Below, in pieces: positions 1 through 10,690 of a stretch of 64,000 nt of DNA. The notes under the pieces were generated by a model. That model ran no database searches. It was given only the letters and a program-made list of their open reading frames with translations, and was not told where the DNA came from. The DNA is from Pantoea agglomerans (lineage in GTDB: Bacteria; Pseudomonadota; Gammaproteobacteria; Enterobacterales; Enterobacteriaceae). The first letter of the stretch is position 1, and each line of letters opens with the position of its first letter. The stretch lies in NCBI RefSeq assembly GCF_021397715.1, contig NZ_CP090207.1:682001-746000 (forward strand), written 5' to 3'. The translations under genes and the position numbers were made by a program.

Positions 1-1802
<1,802 letters not shown>

Positions 1803-1941
1803 TCACGTCGAAGTGGTCGGATGAGTTGACTCTAGCTTCTTCTGTGTTAAAAAAAAGTGAAAGGATGTCAGGGTGTGAGTGAAATCAAAAATAACCGGCC
1901 TGGCGAAGCCGCGTTTCCAGGTCCGGTCAGGTTTAACGTGC

Positions 1942-2649
1942 TTAACGCCGACGAATCCACGAGTAGCGGGAGTGGTAACCGCGGGCAAAGTGGGTATTGT
2001 GACGATAGCTCGATCCGCTCTCCGCCATGCAATAGGTGCAGACGTTAACGTTCTCAATCTGCTGCTGCGGTACGCCAGCCTGTAACAGCATCTGTGTCGC
2101 CAGTGCGGGCAGGTCAAACCACACGCCCTGCTGCCGGGCTGTCGCCTGCGGACGTTGCGCCAGCGGGTTGACCGGCTGGTTGCGCTGCCAGCGTAGCCAG
2201 CCAGCAAGGGACGGGCGCCGCTGCATCTCTGCCAATTGCGGCTCGCCCAGCTCGTAACAGCAGGGACCCATCGCCGGACCGATCGCCACCCACAGGTTTT
2301 GCGGATCGCTGCCCTGTTGCTGCAGCGTCTCCACCGCGCGGGTCAGAACACCCGCCAGCGTGCCCTGCAAACCGGCATGGACCGCCGCTACCACTTTGCG
2401 CTGAGCGTCGGCGAACAAAACCGGCAAACAGTCAGCGGTGTAAACCGCCACCGGCCGGCTTCCCGTGCTGATAATGCCATCTGATTCGCAGCTTTTAGGC
2501 GGCCTGTTTTCAACATCAGTGACCACAATAGCGCTGTGACGCTGATGACCATAGGCCGCATCAGCTGGCGGAGGATCGCCGGCGGCCTGAAAGGCGTAAT
2601 CGAGCCACGCCAGCGAATCGAGCAAGGTTGAGCGCGGGGTCACGGCCAT
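1942..2649 (-). CDS. Laccase-domain (YfiH/PgeF, DUF152) family protein
   Basis: The protein has 235 residues and an AGGAGA ribosome site just upstream of the ATG at 2649. It shows the family signatures: GHQRHSA near residue 35, TADCLPVLFAD near residue 75, VHAGLQGT near residue 92 and RGYHSRYS at the C-terminus. The His/Cys/His set expected for metal binding is visible. Family members have been described as polyphenol oxidases, purine-nucleoside phosphorylases and, in E. coli, as an enzyme that removes wrongly inserted L-Ser from peptidoglycan precursors. The E. coli yfiH gene lies elsewhere (near clpB), so this copy next to fadH may be a paralogue, and I do not assign the symbol. It could be co-transcribed with fadH, about 145 bases downstream. 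Confidence 0.85.
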   Translation of the reverse strand: MAVTPRSTLLDSLAWLDYAFQAAGDPPPADAAYGHQRHSAIVVTDVENRPPKSCESDGIISTGSRPVAVYTADCLPVLFADAQRKVVAAVHAGLQGTLAGVLTRAVETLQQQGSDPQNLWVAIGPAMGPCCYELGEPQLAEMQRRPSLAGWLRWQRNQPVNPLAQRPQATARQQGVWFDLPALATQMLLQAGVPQQQIENVNVCTYCMAESGSSYRHNTHFARGYHSRYSWIRRR

Positions 2650-2754
2650 AAGAATCTCCTGTCATAACGGCGTGCGTTGAGCTCCCCACAGCTTACGTTA
2701 ACTGCTACATTTTTGAAGCTTTCCCACTCAGACCTTTCTCACCTTAAGGATGAC

Positions 2755-3567
2755 ATGATGAAAACCTCAGCAACCTTCGCCGCTTCCGCACTGGTCGCGC
2801 TGCTGTTAACCGGCTGTGCGACCTCGTCGCAGCAATCGGCTCAGCAACAACTTGGCCAGCAATCGGTGCTGGCGGTGAACTGGTTTCAGCAGTCAGGCGA
2901 ATATCAGGCCCTGACCTGGCAAGCCTTTAACAGCGCGCGCCTCGCCTTTGACCAGGCACCGTCACTGACCGGTAAACCCAAGGCGGTGATTGTCGATCTG
3001 GATGAAACCATGCTGGACAACAGCGCCTACAGCGCCTGGCAGGCGAAGAACGGGCAGCCGTTCAGCAGTAAAAGCTGGTCTGCCTGGACCCAGGCGCGTC
3101 AGGCTAAAGCGGTGCCGGGCGCGCTGGAGTTTGCGCGTTACGTGACTCAGCATGGCGGCACGCTGTTCTACGTCTCGAACCGCGATCAGCAGGACTACGC
3201 CGCCACGGTGGCCAACATGCAGCAGCTGGGCTTCCCTAACGTCAGTGACAAAACGGTTCGTCTGAATACCGACAGCTCGAACAAGCAGGCGCGTTTCGAT
3301 GCCATCAAAAATGAAGGCTATAACGTGGTGCTGTACGTCGGCGATAACCTTAACGACTTCGGCGGTGCCACCTGGCATCAGGGCAATCAGCAGCGTCGTG
3401 ATTTTGTGAACCTGAACCATCAGCAGTTCGGCACACAGTTTATCGTGCTGCCTAATCCGTTGTATGGCGACTGGGAGAGTGGAATGGCGGAAAATTACAA
3501 TAAACTGACGCCGCAACAGCAGCTGTCAGTGCGGGAATCGCGGCTGCAAAGCTGGAACGGTAAATAA
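2755..3567 (+). CDS. 5'-nucleotidase, lipoprotein e(P4) family (HAD class IIIB acid phosphatase)
   Basis: The start was placed at the ATG at 2755 (2758 also possible) because AAGGA lies at 2746-2750 and a lipoprotein signal follows: a hydrophobic stretch ending LLLTGC. The mature protein would be lipid-anchored through that Cys. HAD motif I is DLDETMLDN; the later motifs YVSNRDQ and VGDNLNDF complete the phosphatase core. In Haemophilus, the e(P4) family dephosphorylates nicotinamide nucleotides and other 5'-nucleotides outside the cytoplasmic membrane so that nucleosides can be taken up. The length (270 residues) is normal. The gene stands alone, divergent from the laccase-domain gene. Confidence 0.9.
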   Translation: MMKTSATFAASALVALLLTGCATSSQQSAQQQLGQQSVLAVNWFQQSGEYQALTWQAFNSARLAFDQAPSLTGKPKAVIVDLDETMLDNSAYSAWQAKNGQPFSSKSWSAWTQARQAKAVPGALEFARYVTQHGGTLFYVSNRDQQDYAATVANMQQLGFPNVSDKTVRLNTDSSNKQARFDAIKNEGYNVVLYVGDNLNDFGGATWHQGNQQRRDFVNLNHQQFGTQFIVLPNPLYGDWESGMAENYNKLTPQQQLSVRESRLQSWNGK

Positions 3568-4149
3568 TTCGTCAAGAAAAAGAGCCTGACTTGTGCAGGC
3601 TCTGTTAACAAACGGCCCTGATTTACTTTCCTGCGTCACTATTTTGCTGCAAATCAAATAAATCATCTCTTGCTTCATTCTTATATTAATTAAAGCACGT
3701 TTCACTGCCTGTAACCGATTAAGGCGGTGAATTGTGCTAATGGTTAATTTTAGTAATTAAGAACAATCCTGGTATTTTGTCGGTTGGTTGGTATGGCAGT
3801 CGTCGGGGACATCAAAAATAATTGTATATATTTGTCAGTGTTATTTTTGGCTGAATATCCATTTATTCTTAATCTATTGATTAAATTGTTTTAATTTTGT
3901 ATTTTTTTCGAGATCCCGAACCTGTCCTGCTTAATTAAATTTACATCTGGCTGACTTGAATTGACCTGTTATTGACATAACACCATGCACAACGGAGCCC
4001 GAAAATATTTATCGTGCATTGAAAATGATTAGCCCTTATAACCTTTTTTCGTGATTAGGTTCTTATTTCCCTATTGGTTCCCGCTTTATTTGTGAGCCGA
4101 TACACCTTGTGGTTACCCAGGAACCGATATTCCCGGCAGTAGAGAGAAG
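3568..4149. other. AT-rich intergenic region upstream of the carbonic anhydrase gene
   Basis: This 582-base stretch has no convincing ORF and is clearly AT-rich. Near its left end, an 8-bp stem (AGAGCCTG at 3581-3588, CAGGCTCT at 3596-3603) follows an A-run. Read on the minus strand this looks like a terminator, although no minus-strand gene ends there; on the plus strand it could still end the phosphatase transcript. The remainder probably carries the promoter and control region for the carbonic anhydrase/SulP pair. I found no recognisable operator. Confidence 0.4.
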
Positions 4150-4785
4150 ATGATTGTGACGACACTTAAACCCTTATTAGCGAAAAATCGCAGTTGGGCA
4201 TTACAGCGCCGCCAGCGTAATCCGGATTATTTTAAAAAATTTCTCCATCAGCAAAAGCCCCATTCGCTATGGATTGGCTGCTCGGACAGCCGCGTACCGG
4301 CAGAGGTATTAACCGGGTCCCATCCTGGCGAACTTTTTGTTCATCGCAATATTGCCAATATGGTGGTTGAGGACGACGACAATTTGCTGAGCGTGCTGCA
4401 GTACGCGCTCTTTTTTCTCAACGTGAAACGGATCGTATTAAGCGGACATTACGGCTGTGGTGGCGTGGAAGCGGCGCTCAATCTGCCCGGCAGCGTGCTG
4501 GAGCATCAGGACTCGGCGCTGGCGCGGCGCATCAGCGCGCTGCGTCACGATATTGACGCCGGTCTGGCTGAACAACCCGCAGCCGCAGAGGCGCAGAGCG
4601 AACTGCTCGACCGCCTGGTTGAGGCCAACGTGAAGGCACAATTCGCCAGACTGGTGCAGACCCAACCGGTACGGCAAATCTGGCAATCGGGCCAGGAACT
4701 GGAAGTGTTTGGTTGCGTTTATGACCTGCGCTCCGGCCATCTCAAAGAGTTGATCCAGCAATCTGCAGAGGAGCCTTCACCATGA
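4150..4785 (+). CDS. Beta-class carbonic anhydrase
   Basis: This 211-residue cytoplasmic zinc enzyme interconverts CO2 and bicarbonate. The zinc and catalytic set of the beta class is complete: CSDSR (Cys44, Asp46, Arg48) and HYGCGG (His100, Cys103). An AGAGAGAAG purine run precedes the ATG. The stop overlaps the start of the SulP transporter gene in an ATGA, so the two are translationally coupled. A dedicated anhydrase next to a SulP carrier suggests a bicarbonate uptake or CO2-retention role. It resembles E. coli Can/CynT, but the coupling to SulP makes it a separate locus from the housekeeping gene, so I give no symbol. Confidence 0.92.
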   Translation: MIVTTLKPLLAKNRSWALQRRQRNPDYFKKFLHQQKPHSLWIGCSDSRVPAEVLTGSHPGELFVHRNIANMVVEDDDNLLSVLQYALFFLNVKRIVLSGHYGCGGVEAALNLPGSVLEHQDSALARRISALRHDIDAGLAEQPAAAEAQSELLDRLVEANVKAQFARLVQTQPVRQIWQSGQELEVFGCVYDLRSGHLKELIQQSAEEPSP

Positions 4786-6257
4786 ATCTCGATACCCTTC
4801 GCCGCGATATCCCTGCGGGCCTGGTGGTTTTCCTGGTCGCGTTGCCGCTCTGTCTTGGCATTGCGCAAGCCAGCGGATTACCGCCGTTTGCCGGTCTGCT
4901 GACCGGTGTGATTGGTGGCCTGGTCGTCACCTCCCTGAGTCCGTCTCGCTTTGCCGTCAGCGGCCCGGCGGCCGGTCTGGTGACGATTGTGGTGGCCTCA
5001 ATGGCCTCGCTCGGAAGCTTTTCCGCCTTTCTCACCGCGCTGATTCTCGCCGGTGCCTTGCAGTGCCTGTTTGGCCTGCTGCGCGCCGGGCGATTTATCT
5101 CGCTGGTGCCTGGCAGCGTCATTAAAGGCATGCTGGCGGCGATTGGCCTGCTGCTGATCATGCAGCAGATCCCGGTTGCACTGGGTGCAGCAGGGGATGC
5201 CGAACTGATTTCGCTGGTGACGGGCGAGATGACCTTCTCGCTGCCGGCGATGCTGGTGGCGGGCGTCGGGCTAGCCATCCTCTGCTTATGGACGACGGCA
5301 CCCGTCAAACGCATCAAAGCTCTGGCCTGGATTCCGGGTCCGCTGATCGCCGTGCTGATTGGCTGTCTGGCCACGGTGGTGGGTGGACGCCTGTTCCCGG
5401 AGATGACGAGCGGCCTGGCGCGCATCTCACTGCCAGCGTTTGACAGCGTTTCTGCGCTGGTGGCGGAACTGGAAACGCCAGACTGGATGGCGTGGCAGAA
5501 CCCACAGGTATGGGTCGTGGCGCTGACTTTAGCGCTGGTGGCTAGCCTGGAAACTCTGCTCAGCCAGGAGGCGCTGAAAAAGCTGCGTCCGCAGACGCCT
5601 GCGCCCTCGCCGAATAAAGAGATGTTTGCCCAGGGGATCGGTAACCTGGCCGCCGGCTTTCTGGGCGCCATGCCGATTACCGCAGTGATCGTCCGCAGCT
5701 CCGTCAACGTCAGCGCCGGTGCGCAAACCAAACTGTCAATTTTCATCCACGGTGTACTGCTGCTGATTTGCGGTATGTGGTTCAGCGAGATGCTGAATGC
5801 CATCCCACTGGCCAGTCTGGCGGCGGTGCTGCTCTATACAGGCTACAAACTGGCGACGCCGCGGCTGTTTGTGGAACAGTTCCGCATGGGCGCGCAGCAG
5901 TACGTGCCATTCCTCGCCACCATCGTCGGGATTATTACGCTGGGGATGCTGGTAGGGATTGGTATCGGTATCGCGACTCAGATCCTCTACAGCATCTATA
6001 AAAGTCATCGCAACGCGCTGCAGCTCACACGCTACGACGACCACTACGTGCTGCGCTTTCAGCAGAACCTGACCTTTATGCACAACCCTAAGCTGCAGGG
6101 GCTGCTGGACGAGATCCCGGAGAACAGCGTGGTGATTGTGGATAACGATAATGCTGAATATATCGATCCCGATGTTAAAGCAGTACTCAAGGATTTCGGC
6201 GATAATGCCGATAAACGGGGTATTCGCCTTAGTCAGTGGCCGGTTGCGGTAAAATAG
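4782..6257 (+). CDS. SulP-family anion transporter (probable bicarbonate)
   Basis: This is a 491-residue inner-membrane carrier with about ten to twelve hydrophobic segments starting near residue 10 (LVVFLVALPLCLGIAQASG, typical of the SulP N-terminus). The last ~70 residues form a reduced STAS-like domain. A GAGGAG ribosome site at 4769-4774 serves the ATG at 4782. The four-base overlap with the carbonic anhydrase gene argues for bicarbonate rather than sulfate as substrate. That is inference from context, since SulP proteins also carry sulfate, fumarate or chloride. A strong terminator follows at 6297. Confidence 0.88.
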   Translation: MNLDTLRRDIPAGLVVFLVALPLCLGIAQASGLPPFAGLLTGVIGGLVVTSLSPSRFAVSGPAAGLVTIVVASMASLGSFSAFLTALILAGALQCLFGLLRAGRFISLVPGSVIKGMLAAIGLLLIMQQIPVALGAAGDAELISLVTGEMTFSLPAMLVAGVGLAILCLWTTAPVKRIKALAWIPGPLIAVLIGCLATVVGGRLFPEMTSGLARISLPAFDSVSALVAELETPDWMAWQNPQVWVVALTLALVASLETLLSQEALKKLRPQTPAPSPNKEMFAQGIGNLAAGFLGAMPITAVIVRSSVNVSAGAQTKLSIFIHGVLLLICGMWFSEMLNAIPLASLAAVLLYTGYKLATPRLFVEQFRMGAQQYVPFLATIVGIITLGMLVGIGIGIATQILYSIYKSHRNALQLTRYDDHYVLRFQQNLTFMHNPKLQGLLDEIPENSVVIVDNDNAEYIDPDVKAVLKDFGDNADKRGIRLSQWPVAVK

Positions 6258-6296
6258 CGCTAAGCGCAACGGTAAAATCGTCAGAACGGCAAAAAT

Positions 6297-6323
6297 CGGA
6301 TATCTCGGATATCCGGTTTTTTT
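6297..6323 (+). terminator. Rho-independent terminator after the SulP gene
   Basis: A perfect 8-bp stem (CGGATATC / GATATCCG) with a three-base loop is followed directly by a seven-T run. Confidence 0.85.
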
Positions 6324-6533
6324 ATTTACGGGGCATAATTGGCCCCATTCCCGCTGCCGCCTGACGTGATTCACCTGTAAGGGGGCATTTTGCCTCAGTT
6401 TTCAAAGTTAGCCCATGAAGAGTGGTTTTATCGCAGGATGACTTTGGTGGCGCCCAGGATTAAATCATTCTGACGCCACGCCCGTTTCAGGCTGGCGTGG
6501 ACAGCCCGTCTCTCTGCGACAAGGTCCGGATGT

Positions 6534-7955
6534 ATGCGCGTTAAGCTGTTTGAAGAGCACAACGTTAAAAAAAATGCACTCTCGCTATTTTTAATCACCC
6601 TGTTGTTTAGCTTTATCGGCGGACACCTGCGCATTCCGCAGGAGCTGTCGCTGTTCTGGCCGGTCAATGCGATCGTCGCGGGAGTGATTGTCCGGAATCC
6701 CTTTCTGCATCAGGCTCGCTATTACCTCACCTGCTTCACGGCGATGGCGTTCAACGATATGGTCTTTTCCGGCTGGACGCTGGCGGCCCTGACGCTCAAT
6801 GTGGCTAACCTGCTGTTTATCCTGGTCGCGGTCTCGCTGCTGGTGAAACATCTGCAGCATGATTCAGGCAGTGAACGCATCACCAGCGTATTACGCATTT
6901 TTCCGGCCTGCCTGCTGGCGGCGCTGGTGTGTGCTGCCTGGGGCGCGCTGGCGCAGCAGGCCAGGTTTGATGCCGCGCTGGCGACGGCCTGGGGCGACTG
7001 GTTCAGTGAGCAATTCTCTACCGGGCTGATGCTGTTACCCTTTCTGCTGACCCGCGACTGGCGAAACCTGTCGCTGCGGCAGTTACTGCACATGCGCAAA
7101 CTTTCACCGGTGATCGCGGTGGTCTTGTCGCTGGTAGTCGGGGCGATGATGGGCGGCGCGGGCAGCCTGACATTCCCGGTGCCGGCGCTGGTCTGGTGCG
7201 CTATCGTCCTGCCGATGACGCTCACCAGCCTGGTGATTTTACTGACCGGCATTACCGAAATCATTCTGGTGTCGCACGGCGTGATGAACATTCAGGGCAA
7301 TGATAATCTGCTGCCGATCAGCCATCTGACGTCAGCGCGGCTGGGTGTGGCGACGATTGCCATCAGTCCGCTGATTGTGGCTGCCAGCATGGATGCCATT
7401 CGTCAGCTTAATCAGCGTCTGGCGCTGCGGGCTAATTATGATTTCCTGACCCAGCTGCTGTCGCGGTCTGGCCTGTATGAGAGCCTGCGTACTGAGCCCT
7501 TTAGTTCGTCGCGTAAAGCCGGTGTGATCCTGCTGGATGTCGACTATTTCAAAACCATAAATGACAACTTCGGCCATGATGCCGGTGACAGCGTGCTTGA
7601 AGAGATTGCCCGGCGTATGCAGCGGGTAGTGGGTAAAAAAGGGCGTATCTGCCGTTTTGGCGGAGAAGAGTTTGTGGTGGTGTTGTTCGATCAGGACCCG
7701 GAAGCGCTCTATTTTCTCGCCGAGTCGATTCGTCAGACCATGGCGAAAGAGAAATTCTGGCTGCAGGGCAGTACGGTTACGGTGACGGTCAGCTTGGGTC
7801 TGGCACACGGCAGCGCCGGTAACGCGGGCGACTGGCCGCGGATGATTAACCGGTTAATTTCAGCGGCCGACAAGAACCTTTACCTGTCGAAACGCAATGG
7901 CCGTAATCAGACCTCACCGGTAAACCATCGCGCCATTACCAGCGACGTGGCCTGA
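6534..7955 (+). CDS. Membrane-bound diguanylate cyclase (MASE1-like sensor plus GGDEF)
   Basis: The protein has 473 residues. The first ~290 form eight to ten hydrophobic segments resembling a MASE1-type membrane sensor, followed by a GGDEF domain from about residue 300. The metal-binding LLDVDYFK and the active-site loop GGEEF (residues 376-380) are intact, so it should make cyclic di-GMP from GTP. The four residues five positions before GGEEF do not form RxxD, so the usual allosteric product-inhibition site appears to be absent. No EAL domain is present. The signal it senses is unknown. A 10-bp hairpin (7941-7967) spans its stop codon, between it and the convergent ddlA. Confidence 0.88.
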   Translation: MRVKLFEEHNVKKNALSLFLITLLFSFIGGHLRIPQELSLFWPVNAIVAGVIVRNPFLHQARYYLTCFTAMAFNDMVFSGWTLAALTLNVANLLFILVAVSLLVKHLQHDSGSERITSVLRIFPACLLAALVCAAWGALAQQARFDAALATAWGDWFSEQFSTGLMLLPFLLTRDWRNLSLRQLLHMRKLSPVIAVVLSLVVGAMMGGAGSLTFPVPALVWCAIVLPMTLTSLVILLTGITEIILVSHGVMNIQGNDNLLPISHLTSARLGVATIAISPLIVAASMDAIRQLNQRLALRANYDFLTQLLSRSGLYESLRTEPFSSSRKAGVILLDVDYFKTINDNFGHDAGDSVLEEIARRMQRVVGKKGRICRFGGEEFVVVLFDQDPEALYFLAESIRQTMAKEKFWLQGSTVTVTVSLGLAHGSAGNAGDWPRMINRLISAADKNLYLSKRNGRNQTSPVNHRAITSDVA

Positions 7956-7975
7956 AACCACGTCGCTGAGAGCGA

Positions 7976-9073
7976 TTAGCTGACGCTGCTTTTCAGGCTG
8001 CTGGCCTGCTGGTGGCGTTCCATTGCCAGCTCAATCAGACGGGTGATCAGATCCTGATAACTCAGCCCGGCGGCCTGCCACAGTTTGGGATACATGCTGA
8101 TGTTGGTGAAGCCCGGCAGCGTGTTGACTTCATTAACGATGATCTCACCCTCATCGGTCAAAAACACATCGACCCGCGCCATACCGAAACACTCCAGCGC
8201 CGTAAACGCCTTAATGGCAACTTCCCGGATCGCCTCGCTGGCCGCAGCGGAAATCGCCGCGGGCACCACCGTCTGTGCGCCGCTTTCAGAGATATATTTG
8301 GTGTCATACGAGTAGAACGCGTCATGCACCACGATCTCGCCGCAAGGGCTAGCCTCCGGAGCATCATTTCCCAGTACCGCACACTCAATTTCGCGGCCTT
8401 TAATGCCTGTTTCGATCAGGACTTTACGGTCAAAGGTAAAGGCCAGATCCAGCGCCGCCTCAAAGGCGTCCGCACTGTCGACTTTGCTGACGCCAACGGA
8501 TGATCCCTGATTAGCCGGTTTGATAAACAGCGGCAGGCCAAGGCGATCAATCACCGCATCCGCATCCAGCGTGGCGCGCTGAGACTGGGTGACGCTCAGC
8601 CACGGCGCGACGTTCAGACCGGCATCGCGTAACAGGCGCTTGGTAAAGTCTTTATCCATACTGACCGCTGAACCCAGCACGTCAGAACCGACAAACGGCA
8701 GCGAAGCCATGCGCAGTAAACCCTGCAGTGAACCATCTTCTCCCAGCGTGCCGTGTACGATGGGGAAAATCACATCGATCTGCGACAGCGGATGCGCATC
8801 ACGACGGGTAATCAGCGGTTGCTGCTGGTTGCCAGGTACCAGTGCGACATCTTCAGCCGCGCGATTCAGGGCAATCAGGGACGGATTTTCAGCGTTAAGT
8901 AAGAAGTTGGAGGCATCGTTCAGACGCCAGTGTCCCTGCTTATCAATCCCCAGCAACACCACCTCAAACCTGGTTTTGTCGATCGCATCAAGAATATTTT
9001 TGGCTGACTGCAACGACACTTCATGCTCAGCCGATTTACCGCCAAACACGATCCCTACCCGCAACTTTGTCAT
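7976..9073 (-). CDS. ddlA: D-alanine--D-alanine ligase A
   Basis: This ATP-grasp ligase joins two D-Ala residues for peptidoglycan precursors. The sequence closely follows E. coli DdlA, with [15 protein letters not shown] at the N-terminus, the [11 protein letters not shown] loop, [13 protein letters not shown] in the ATP-grasp domain and [10 protein letters not shown] near the C-terminus. I place the start at the ATG at 9073; a TTG lies one codon upstream. Length (365 residues) matches the family, and this copy is complete. Its first ~260 bases plus ~82 bases of upstream DNA are duplicated about 2.7 kb away (11534-11860), which marks this gene's 5' end as a site of rearrangement. Confidence 0.97.
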   Translation of the reverse strand: MTKLRVGIVFGGKSAEHEVSLQSAKNILDAIDKTRFEVVLLGIDKQGHWRLNDASNFLLNAENPSLIALNRAAEDVALVPGNQQQPLITRRDAHPLSQIDVIFPIVHGTLGEDGSLQGLLRMASLPFVGSDVLGSAVSMDKDFTKRLLRDAGLNVAPWLSVTQSQRATLDADAVIDRLGLPLFIKPANQGSSVGVSKVDSADAFEAALDLAFTFDRKVLIETGIKGREIECAVLGNDAPEASPCGEIVVHDAFYSYDTKYISESGAQTVVPAAISAAASEAIREVAIKAFTALECFGMARVDVFLTDEGEIIVNEVNTLPGFTNISMYPKLWQAAGLSYQDLITRLIELAMERHQQASSLKSSVS

Positions 9074-9155
9074 CAATTTCTGCCTGCTGAAAAATCAAAA
9101 CAACAAGATAACATGCAGCTCTCAAATGAAAACAGGGTGGGGTAGCAGAATGTTG
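8813..9155. repeat. Left copy of a direct repeat of the ddlA 5' end
   Basis: This stretch is repeated in the same orientation at 11534-11860. By eye, the right copy differs by two substitutions and two separate 8-bp deletions and is otherwise identical. This left copy is part of intact ddlA and its upstream region. The homology stops abruptly after 9155. Confidence 0.95.
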
Positions 9156-9368
9156 GGTGTGAGTTGCCAGGAGAGTATAAGCGGCGGCTGACAACTATCG
9201 TAATCGGGAAGACATCGTTCTGATGAAAATGCAGCTCTTTCGATTTGATTAAGAAAGATGTCTGTTTTTGCATTTATGTAATGCCTGCTTGATTGAGGTC
9301 ACTATTCGTTCAGGTTAAACCTTTATGGTTCAAATCATGTTCCTCAGTCAGGATGACAGGAGTTTGAC

Positions 9369-9761
9369 ATGGCAGTTATTCCACTCATGCCCGGTGAGGG
9401 CTTTGATCTTCTTGCCAGAAACATCGCAGAGGCTCGTCGCGTTGGTATGCCGCGAAACATGGCGACGCCCCCGGTTTATTTGTGGTTTTATCTCAAGGTT
9501 CGAAATCATGGCCCCTGGGATTACAAACAAATGAATCCTGTCTGGGCAAATTTTGGTAACTTCAATTATGGCGCAACGGGAACGGCTGCCGGTATTCCTG
9601 CCAATGTTTTATACAGAGGCGGGGGATTCGCACAGAATCGGGCTAAAACGTCAAAAAAAGAGTGGGGGCATTGGTATGAACAAATACCCTATGGTGATGA
9701 TCCTCGAGACCAGTATTGGATCAAACAGGGAATAGATTATGCCAATCAGCACGGCTATTAG
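9369..9761 (+). CDS. Polymorphic toxin type 44-like protein, probable T6SS effector
   Basis: A 130-residue protein with AGGAG six bases before its ATG. The central and C-terminal parts carry motifs I associate with the polymorphic toxin type 44 family: NHGPWDYKQ near residue 46, FGNFNYGATGTAAGIP around 62-77, and YGDDPRDQYWIKQGIDYA near the C-terminus. It has no signal peptide and no long N-terminal trafficking domain, so it would need delivery by a carrier such as Hcp, encoded just downstream on the other strand. The next gene overlaps it by 23 bases and has a membrane anchor, as expected of an immunity protein that works in the periplasm. The enzymatic target cannot be read from sequence. 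Family call from memory of motifs. Confidence 0.72.
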   Translation: MAVIPLMPGEGFDLLARNIAEARRVGMPRNMATPPVYLWFYLKVRNHGPWDYKQMNPVWANFGNFNYGATGTAAGIPANVLYRGGGFAQNRAKTSKKEWGHWYEQIPYGDDPRDQYWIKQGIDYANQHGY

Positions 9762-10176
9762 GTCACTTCATTGGGCGGTAACGATCATATTAGCTTTGAC
9801 TGTCGTAGTGATGGGTTATGTCTGGTATCTGAATTCTCGTCCGCCAGATGACGAACTCATCAGTAAGCGGCAGTTATCACAGGACGTCTGGCTCTATGTC
9901 ACCCGATATAAAAATTCGAGTGCTACTGATAGCAACGTTTATCGCTATTATTTGAATCGTCATATTGAGCATCCTATGCCCATTATTCAGCAATCAGCGC
10001 CGGTATTGACTGCGGATGTCGGGGATGCAGCGGTAAAGGCGATTGGCGATCACGTGATGATCAGTGTAACAGGCAAGGTTTTTAACTATTCCAGTTCCGC
10101 ATTTTACTATGACGGCTCTACCGTTGTAATGCCACGTATTGATTTAAACGCAACTGCCAGCAATCCATGGAAATGA
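9739..10176 (+). CDS. Membrane-anchored partner of the type 44-like toxin, probable immunity protein
   Basis: I do not recognise a named family. The 145-residue protein has one N-terminal hydrophobic segment (about residues 8-30), then a polar domain with no further membrane spans, so it is probably anchored in the inner membrane facing the periplasm. The start ATG lies 23 bases inside the toxin gene, indicating tight co-expression. Small size, the overlap and the position directly after a toxin-like gene make immunity the most likely role. If so, the toxin acts in the periplasm, for example on the cell wall. That chain is inference. Confidence 0.62.
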   Translation: MPISTAIRSLHWAVTIILALTVVVMGYVWYLNSRPPDDELISKRQLSQDVWLYVTRYKNSSATDSNVYRYYLNRHIEHPMPIIQQSAPVLTADVGDAAVKAIGDHVMISVTGKVFNYSSSAFYYDGSTVVMPRIDLNATASNPWK

Positions 10177-10207
10177 AAACCGGGCTATTCATTGCCCGGT
10201 TGGTTCG

Positions 10208-10690
10208 TTATCTTTCGTTCCAGCAGTCAGAATGCTGAACGTTACCATCACAGTATTTCCAGGTTATTTTTTCATAAAGCAGAGAAACAGACTCAAGATG
10301 ATTAATTTTTTCCACACCGGCCATCTTTATATTCGGCATTCCGGGGTTTACTGAAACGATCTTTACGCCTTCCAGTAACATATTGAAGTATTCAATTTCC
10401 TGCCCGGCATCACTGATTTTATACCACTTAAACTCAGCTGATTGCAGCGTCTGGCCTGATGTCACGGCTTTGTATAAGTAAGGGCTTGTTGAATCAAACT
10501 CCTTTTCCAGCGTAACAGGAGCATGAGTACGTATGCCTGTTATTCTGCCCGTCTGATAGTCAACCGGTAATGACACACCATGAGAAAAGCCAATTATTTC
10601 AATACTATTTTCTCGATTTTCTATATCGACGCTGCCTTTAATAAGTGCGCCACCATCATCTTTCAACCAGAGATAAGCTGGGATGGGCAT
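10208..10690 (-). CDS. hcp: Hcp-family type VI secretion tube protein (orphan copy 1)
   Basis: A 160-residue Hcp-family protein with an AAGGAG ribosome site. Family features include the N-terminal PAYLWLKDDGG, FDSTSPYLYKAVTSGQTL in the middle and a C-terminal WNER. Hcp hexamers form the inner tube of the T6SS and can carry small effectors in the lumen. It is convergent with the toxin/immunity pair, with only ~30 bases between. It differs considerably from the second copy at 16075-16560, so this is not a recent duplication. No other T6SS genes are present in the window. Confidence 0.9.
   Translation of the reverse strand: MPIPAYLWLKDDGGALIKGSVDIENRENSIEIIGFSHGVSLPVDYQTGRITGIRTHAPVTLEKEFDSTSPYLYKAVTSGQTLQSAEFKWYKISDAGQEIEYFNMLLEGVKIVSVNPGMPNIKMAGVEKINHLESVSLLYEKITWKYCDGNVQHSDCWNER

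Noticed and set aside
3577..3603. Minus-strand terminator for an unseen gene
   Set aside because: No minus-strand gene ends here; retained only as a weak hairpin after the phosphatase gene.
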